Under the pieces are notes generated by a model, which ran no database searches, was not told where the DNA came from, and saw only the letters and a program-made list of their open reading frames with translations. 64,000 bases of DNA from Silene conica. Its lineage: Eukaryota; Streptophyta; Magnoliopsida; Caryophyllales; Caryophyllaceae. Shown here piece by piece: positions 57,403 to 64,000 of the stretch (within the stretch, counting starts at the first letter, position 1; each line of letters starts with the position of its first letter). Both the position numbers and the translations under genes were made by a program. The stretch lies in NCBI GenBank assembly GCA_029255685.2, contig CM055314.2:39562790-39626789 (forward strand), in the 5' to 3' direction.

Positions 57403-58688
57403 TGTTAGAGGAAGTGTCCTCTACAATAGTGCGTTGACATAATTAAAACTCATTTGAATGAAACACAACTTGGAATGTTACTCTTTTAAAGTCGACTGAT
57501 CAACATTTACCGATAATGATTGACTGTCTTGTTTGACATTATCGTCATATGATGGTGGTGATCAGTTGATCCCTTAAGGACATATCTATAGGGAATTCCT
57601 TCTCAATGGAACTTTTAATTAAATCGTATTAGATACGAATTAATTAATAACTAGAATTTGGAAATGATTTTACGTGACGAATATTATTGTAATGGGATTA
57701 TAATAATAATGGTCAAAGTAGTAAAATTGTTTTATTACACGGTTTTATTTAGTCGTTTTGGATACGATTAAATTGAGAATGAACACAGTTGATTATAAAA
57801 TTACAAAGAGTTGTAATTAAAATTATGACATTACATTTTATAATATGGTAATTGAATATTACTAATGATATTATTTAAATGTTATAAAAATTGTGAATTA
57901 TGAATTTTAAAGAGTTAAAATTGCATAATTAACAAATTGGGTCATGTGTTATGGGACATATATGACATGTTACAAATTAACACAATTGACAAAGATAAAA
58001 TGGGTCTATATTAAGACCCATTTAAGCCGTGTATGGATGTATGTGTGGTGAGATTGTGTGTAAATTTGAACATAATCATTATGTGTCTTACACATAAGGA
58101 ATATGTAAGGTATGTTGCTAACTTTTGTGTAAGAGCAAGAAGCCATGCATTGGCTCTTGTTGCTTGATGTAGCCGGCCATGAGGCTTGTTCAACAAGCTC
58201 ATGTTGCATATATATACACATCATATACGTGCATAAAAGAGTAAGAGTGTTGGCATTTGTTACTAGCTCACAACTTCAACAACTCACACATCTTACAAAT
58301 ATCTCATATTTGTTACACTTAGAAAATAGTTTTCTACGTAAAATCATTTCTAAAATTAATAATATTAAGAGTAATATTATTATTATTTCTAGTATACTAA
58401 TTTAATTTTTTCTAGTAACAAAAATTGTTTTAGTTTGAGAACGGTTCTTTGATAAGAGCTTTTGGAGACGGTTTCAATATAAATCGTTGTAAGGGTATTT
58501 CGGTTCATTGAAGACTCAATAATAGGTGATTATTGAGTATAAACCTTCTAAAATCAATGTAAGGACATTCATACTTCTTATGTAATCATCATGCATGCAT
58601 AAGATCTAATTAAGTTTTAATGACTAAACTTAAAGAAACAAAACTCATATGAGATATGAGTATATAATCTGAAATTCGATTTCTTACA
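57403..58688 (+). repeat. copia-Z 5' LTR (1286 bp)
   Basis: Starts TGTTAGAGG, ends TTCTTACA before the primer site. Stem-loop arms 57492-57502 and 57559-57569. A TATATATA stretch near 58207-58216 may be the promoter TATA. Reverse-orientation match to the 8400-9699 LTR. Confidence 0.85.
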
Positions 58689-58690
58689 AG

Positions 58691-58702
58691 TGGTATCAGA
58701 GC
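58691..58702 (+). other. copia-Z primer-binding site
   Basis: TGGTATCAGAGC, initiator Met tRNA type, two bases after the LTR. Confidence 0.9.
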
Positions 58703-61195
58703 ATTACGGTTGTTGCATGCATGATCGGATTCATGTTTTGTGGTAATTAGATTAACACAAGTATTTCGAAAATTTTGTGTTTATTATGATAAAGCACAAA
58801 ATAATTTTTGCATATTAAAGTTTCTGGTTCTAAAATTGTTTTAGGACATAGAAATAATTTTATGAGTTTTTATTGTTCATTTTATATTTATTTGTATATT
58901 ATTGAAGTTTAAATCGGTTTTGAACAACAAATAATGGAAAAATAGTTGAACTTTGTTTCTGGCCGAGATTTTTGATATGTTCTCACATGCATATTTTATA
59001 TGTTGTATAAAAATTTTCGTATCAAATGAAGTTATTATGCATGAATTATGACTTTGATGAGATAAATAGTCATAATATGAGTTAAAATGGGTATAGGAGG
59101 TTATATTTCGAATCTGACCTTGAAACTTTTATGACAAATCACATGCAATATGTACAGTACCTACAAAAATTTTCAGATTTCTTATACTGCTTTTGCATGA
59201 TTAATGAAATTTTTAGTAAAAATCGTATTAATAGTGACTAATTTCGACTTTAATAATTAGAGTTGGAATTTTGCCATAAAACTTTTACACAATGTCACAT
59301 GCAATATTTACAGAATGTATAAATATTTTAAGAATTTGTTCTCAAATAATGCATGATTTATGATTTTAATGGTTAAAATCGGCTATATAATGACTTATTG
59401 TGTTAAAAATAGTTAATCTTAAAATTATGGCATGAAATTTTACCCATAAATGTCTTATATGATAGGAACATCAGATCCAAAACCTGGATATCAAAAAGTT
59501 TTTGTTTTTATGATTATTAATTTTCATTAAATAATTGTTAATAATTGTGATGTTTGAGTTGTTAAAAATTAAAAATTCGAGCATGGCCTGATATTTTTTT
59601 TGGTCATTTCCGGATTCTAAAAGGTATTTCAGGATGACTAAAAATTTATAGCAATTTTATTGCAAGTTTTTATATTTAAATTGGATTTTACACGATTTAT
59701 GACATAAAAACGCATTTCATACGATTTACTTAAGAAATAAACTAAATCTTTTTGCATGAGGCCATTATATTAACTTCTAAAATTTTAGAAATCTCCAGAA
59801 TATTTAAAAATTATAAATTTTAAGTTTTTCGAATTTTTATTGACTTATTTCGCCATTTTCCTTTATTTTTCCCGTAAATACGAATAATTTATGAACAATA
59901 ATGCAAAATCAAGTTGAATCATGATCAAAATTAGTAGGGACTGAATTTTGATTCCTAAAGTGTGTTAGGGTGATTAACTTAAACATAAATGAGATTTATG
60001 TAATTTTGGTGATTTTAATAGTTAAAATCACGCAAATCCATAAAAACCGTAAACATATATGAGATATTTTCTCTTTGTAAAGGCGATTTGGCATTAATAA
60101 TTAGCATGTGCATACATATTTTAATATTGCATTTTCTGTAATATGAATGTCATATTTGATTGCTTTATATAATTTGGAATTATGTAATTTTCTTAGTATG
60201 GCCTTAATTTTTAATCAATATTACCCATAATGAAAGGGAATATTGATTCAGTTGTAATTTTATGTGATCTCGTATCACGGGTTTGTAATTTAAATTTACA
60301 TTTCAGTTTTACAATGGAATAGTTGTATTTTTTTATTGCAATTCCGGTGATCCAAAAGACGGTGCTATACGGAAAGAAGTTCCGATAAGACGGAGCTTTT
60401 TTGGATGTCGTGCCTTTGAAGTTCAAGGGACCAAGGAATTGGTTTCCTAATTTGTAATAGTTATTTAGTTTTTCTATTACTAGGAAGGCCATACTAGGAC
60501 TTTATTGCTTTATTGCTTTTATTTTGCTTTATTGCTTTTATTTTGCTTTATTTATATGTTTGCATGCATAGCCAAATTGTCATAAACATGCATACTAGAA
60601 TATTCGTTACAACAACCGTGTCAATAATAATTATCGAGTTCATCAATTTAATTCACTTAAAGGAGATAGATAATAAATTGACAAGACCTCTATATTAACA
60701 AAACAATTGCGATTAGCCTTACCAAATAGTAGAACCCATGAGCTTCTATTTCGTGGGGTAGTGCTAGTCCAGAGGGCAGTGCGAACCCCATTACGTAGGA
60801 TAAGTGGGACGATGAGGTGGATTCAGTCCAATGGGCGGATCGCATCTCGATGCAATCGAAATTTGGTTTGTACTAAACGGAAGTGTAGAGGACCAGTGGT
60901 CAATGTGTTCCGGGCTAAGATGAATAAATAATGATTTTTCATCAACCAAAAGTTCTAAGCATAGAATCGGTTAAACTTTTAACCCACCAAACCATATCAT
61001 TGGGTCGGAGTTCCAGTGGTTCACGATTTTGATGGTATGGGTTTGGGTCTTGTAATCATTTATAAAATTGGATAGAGGTCATTTTATAGATGCATAAACT
61101 TGTTAAAAATGTTTACAAGTTAAATTAAAACGATTAGCATTTAATATCTTCAAATGTTTAAATTTTGTAGTTAAGTCTTCAAATAAATATCAATC
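58703..61195 (+). other. copia-Z leader with conserved modules
   Basis: 2.5 kb non-coding leader. Inverted-repeat arms 60194-60205 (TAGTATGGCCTT) and 60485-60496 (AAGGCCATACTA). The module next to gag (about 60705-61070) is a diverged version of the one in copia-A, -X and -Y, still sharing TTAGCCTTACCAAA at its start and ATGGGTTTGGGTCT at its end. Confidence 0.8.
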
Positions 61196-62104
61196 ATGAC
61201 AACTTCCACTACTCCAAACACTTCATGGTTACGATCCTTCATGGATCGTTGTAAGCTAGAAAAGAATGGGGCAAACTTTACCGATTGGGATGCCCAACTA
61301 ATTTTTGCCGCAGAAGGTGATGGTAAAACCCAATACCTCATCGAAGAATCACATGTCGAACCAAATCCTAATGCTAATGCCACGACTAGACGGGCCTATG
61401 AGGCCTACCATAAAGAGTCTGCAGCGATCAAAAATGTTTTGATCTTCTCTATGGAGCCAGAGCTTCAAAGGAGTGCCATTAAAATGGGAACCGCCTATGA
61501 GATCTACTCCAAGCTTGTGATAATGTTCTCGAAGGCTTCGAGAATTGTCCAATATGAGGCGGCATCGGCTTTCTTTGATCTCAATCTTAAGGAGGGGCAA
61601 AAGGTTAGCCCTCATGTGCTCAAATTAATTGAGCACGTGGAAACCTTAAGGTTGAATCAAGTGGACATTCCTAAGGAACTTGTGATTGATAGAATCCTCC
61701 ACTCCTTGTCTAGGGTGAAAACTTATGTTCAATTCCGGGAGAATTTCAACATGAGAAACCAAGAGACATCCCTTGATAAATTGCATAATATGATTGTGCA
61801 ACCATAAAGGGATATGGGCCTAAATTTTAGTGCCCCTAAGGATGTGCTCAACATTAATGTTAAGAGCAAGGGGAAGTTCAAGAGGAAGGGTAAGGCAGAA
61901 AGGAAGCAAACTTCCAATAGTTCTAAGAAGGTGTCTTCTGAAGCAAGCACCTCAAATCCCAAGAAGAGCTCTCATCAAGGAGCTAAATGCTTTTATTGCA
62001 ATGGTAAAAGGCATTGGAAGAGGAACTGTTCCAAATACCTCAGCGATCTCAAGGCTGGGCGAATTCTTCCAGTTGGTATAATAACTATCCCTATTTTATG
62101 TTAA
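61196..62104 (+). pseudogene. copia-Z gag (capsid-like domain plus zinc knuckle)
   Basis: TSWLRSFMDRCKLEKNGANF, DWDAQLIFAAEGDGK, NVLIFSMEPELQRSAIKM, IVQYEAASAFFDLNLKEGQ, FNMRNQETSLDKLHNM, a Lys-rich linker and a CCHC knuckle (CFYCNGKRHWKRNC). About 300 residues with about one break. Clearly homologous to X and Y gag but well diverged, showing that the gag-only layout is not a single recent event. Confidence 0.87.
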
Positions 62105-64000
62105 ATCACAACTTTAGTATTATGATACAAGTTGTCATAAGGATGCTCTTCTTATTTGAATTAGGGCATGAAAGCAAAGATAAGGGAAAAGAAAAACAAG
62201 CTTGATGGATCAATGGGAACTAAGGGTAGCTCCCCACGGGATGACCAAGGAGCTTAGTTTTTCACATATTTTGCTTGTATTTGAAGTGTTGTAAGAACAA
62301 TTAAAATCTATGATTGATTTCCTTGTAGGACAAGGAAATATGATCCTTGAACAATGATTGTAAGTTGGATAATGTAGTGACTTGGCTTTCAACCCAAGTC
62401 GCTATCGTTTTATATTATGTTTTTAATTAGTTTAACACTTGCAAACCATAAACATAAAATAGAATTGATTGTTACATTTCAATATGTGACCATTGAAATG
62501 GAATAAGTACGGGATACTTATTTCGAAGCTATCAAAAAAAATTGAGTTTAGAACTCAATTACAAAGGAAAAGTTATTAACCACCCAAAACTATCTAAGCT
62601 TTCATCGAATATTTTCTGTAATAAATCATAAAGGCACACAAACCAACATCAAATTTATTGCTTGTGGCTTAGTGGCTATCTTTGGTAATGATATGAGATT
62701 ATTATTACAAAGATAGAGTGAGAGAAATTTAAAAAGCCACAAATAGCAAATGATTTTGATAAGAACAATAGATATGATCTATTGAAGAATAGTGGGATTT
62801 ATTGTGTTTTGGTTGTGTAAAAGATTTAGAAGGTAGATTAAGTTGTGGATGGGGTCTACGATTTGAGAAAATCTACGCCTTATGATCCACGGCCACGACC
62901 ATGGAGGATACTTTAAGAATAAGTTCTTAAAGTTAATAAGGAAAAAGAGTATCCATGGATGAGATCCACGGTAAAATCCTTGTACACTATAAGATAAGAT
63001 AAATGTGGGGAACTGAAAGTTCCCACACACGAAATGCACTATAAGATCAGACTCTTATATGCACTAATACGCGGGGACACTCGTAGAAATTATTCAAAAG
63101 ATTTTGCAAAAGCTCAAGAATGTATTCTTGGATTTAGATAGTGATCTAAATGTGCCAAAGCAGATTCTAAAGTCCATGAAACTAAAAGGTGTATATGCTA
63201 ATAAATGAGATCTATTAAGAAAAGCATAGATAGACATGTAGATGTCTGCAATTTGCAAAGTTAGGGGTAACTTTGTTAAAACTAGTAATATGATTCATTG
63301 AGAATGAATTCAGTAAACTCTAAAACCGTTTTTCAAAAGGATATTTGAAAAGGATATGTTTATGAACATGTATGGTTTAGTCCCAACCATCTTCAATTCA
63401 TTAAATGTTGAGGAACACAGAATTGAGTGGGAGCTTTATGATTTTCGGTGAAATATAAAGTTCAGTGGGAGTTTTCGCACCAGGATTTGAACCTATTAAG
63501 TCATTGGAATGACTTCGGAATTTTTCAGATTCAGGCAAGAACAAGAGTTTAGTCGGAGTAAACATTATCTATAACAACTCATTGCTCGTTTGAAATGAAG
63601 CATTAATACTTCCGAGAAGTATGCGAGTTTTCAATTCTAGATGACAAATTGATATGATTTAAATATAATTAAACATAGGATGTTTGGTTGAGATTGTAAA
63701 AGACGTCTTGTTGTTAGTATTAAGGTTGTTCATAGGGATGAAGATAGAATAACCATGGCGAGATCATGGAAATTTATCGAACCTTAAGTACTACATTTAC
63801 ACGTTTTGAACTACTAATGTTTCCGCCATTAGTATTATCGTGTAAGGCTTGATGCACACTTCTTGCAGGACAATCAACCTGTTTAAGGGGTTGTCAAATC
63901 AGTAACTAAGCCATGATGAATTGTCAAAATATTCTCCAATGAAGATGAAAGACAAACTCAAAATTTTGGAAGATAACTTAGTCGTGTGGTAAAAGGTTTA
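62105..64000 (+). other. copia-Z 3' internal region, non-coding
   Basis: No frame of note. A hairpin at 62377-62402 matches those after X and Y gag. AGTGGGAG occurs near 63427 and 63462; the latter is in AAGTTCAGTGGGAG, which copia-A has inside its RT coding sequence (near 60-45 on the minus strand), so part of this region may be eroded pol. TTTTCAATTCTAGATGA near 63631 is shared with copia-Y. Confidence 0.65.

Larger units (their letters stand above)
57403..64000 (+). mobile_element. Gag-only Ty1/copia element copia-Z, partial (runs off right edge)
   Basis: Plus-strand: LTR 57403-58688, primer site 58691-58702, leader 58703-61195, gag 61196-62104, non-coding 3' part to the edge. LTR and leader match copia-B; gag matches copia-X/Y more distantly. 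No pol seen in 1.9 kb after gag. Gag has about one break. Confidence 0.85.

Noticed and set aside
58145-58405. Plus-strand frame in the copia-Z LTR
   Set aside because: Inside LTR sequence, no motif, and the matching copia-B LTR does not keep it.

Overview
This is a stretch of large, repeat-rich plant nuclear DNA, almost certainly from a eudicot. It consists of plant retrotransposon lineages nested inside each other: Ty1/copia with initiator-Met tRNA primer sites, Ty3/gypsy chromovirus (Tekay/Del-like), Ty3/gypsy Athila/Tat with its own primer-site type, and plant L1-type LINEs. I found no host gene, tRNA, rRNA or CRISPR array. The species cannot be named from this window.

Layout. 1-5503: minus-strand copia element ('copia-A') with an open gag-pol frame running off the left edge, a 1.8 kb leader and one LTR. 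It sits in a fragment of a gypsy LTR (5504-6270). That fragment sits in a LINE ORF1 fragment (6271-6965), which in turn abuts the leader and LTR of another minus-strand copia ('copia-B', 6966-9699). 9700 to about 55150: one minus-strand Athila element ('Athila-1') forms the backbone, broken up by later insertions. These are a plus-strand gag-protease-only gypsy element (12219-16706), a Tekay-like chromovirus (19947-31826, itself carrying a LINE and a solo LTR), a block of gag-only copia elements ('copia-X' and 'copia-Y', 32690-50425), and an odd copia LTR unit with inverted ends (50659-51895). Five-base target duplications at four of these sites support the order of insertion. About 55150-57402: a second Athila-type piece ('Athila-2') with gag end, protease and an unknown frame but no visible RT or integrase, containing a solo LTR. 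57403-64000: plus-strand copia 'copia-Z' (LTR, leader, gag, non-coding 3' part), running off the right edge.

How the parts relate. The most interesting signal is that the copia elements with quite different coding content share the same non-coding architecture. Copia-A has pol but only a short gag without the capsid-like part. Copia-X, -Y and -Z have the capsid-like gag and zinc knuckle but no recognisable pol. All four share a two-module 5' leader, including a 12-13 bp inverted repeat about 290 nt apart. They also share an LTR block whose stem-loop arms change in a compensatory way between families. X, Y and Z further share a hairpin after gag. I infer a set of copia elements that keep common RNA signals while dividing the protein genes; this needs checking against the rest of the genome.

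Limits: family names come from recognised protein motifs and primer sites, not searches. Divergence and age statements are by eye. Outer LTR ends of Athila-1 and the internal history of the X/Y block are not fully resolved.
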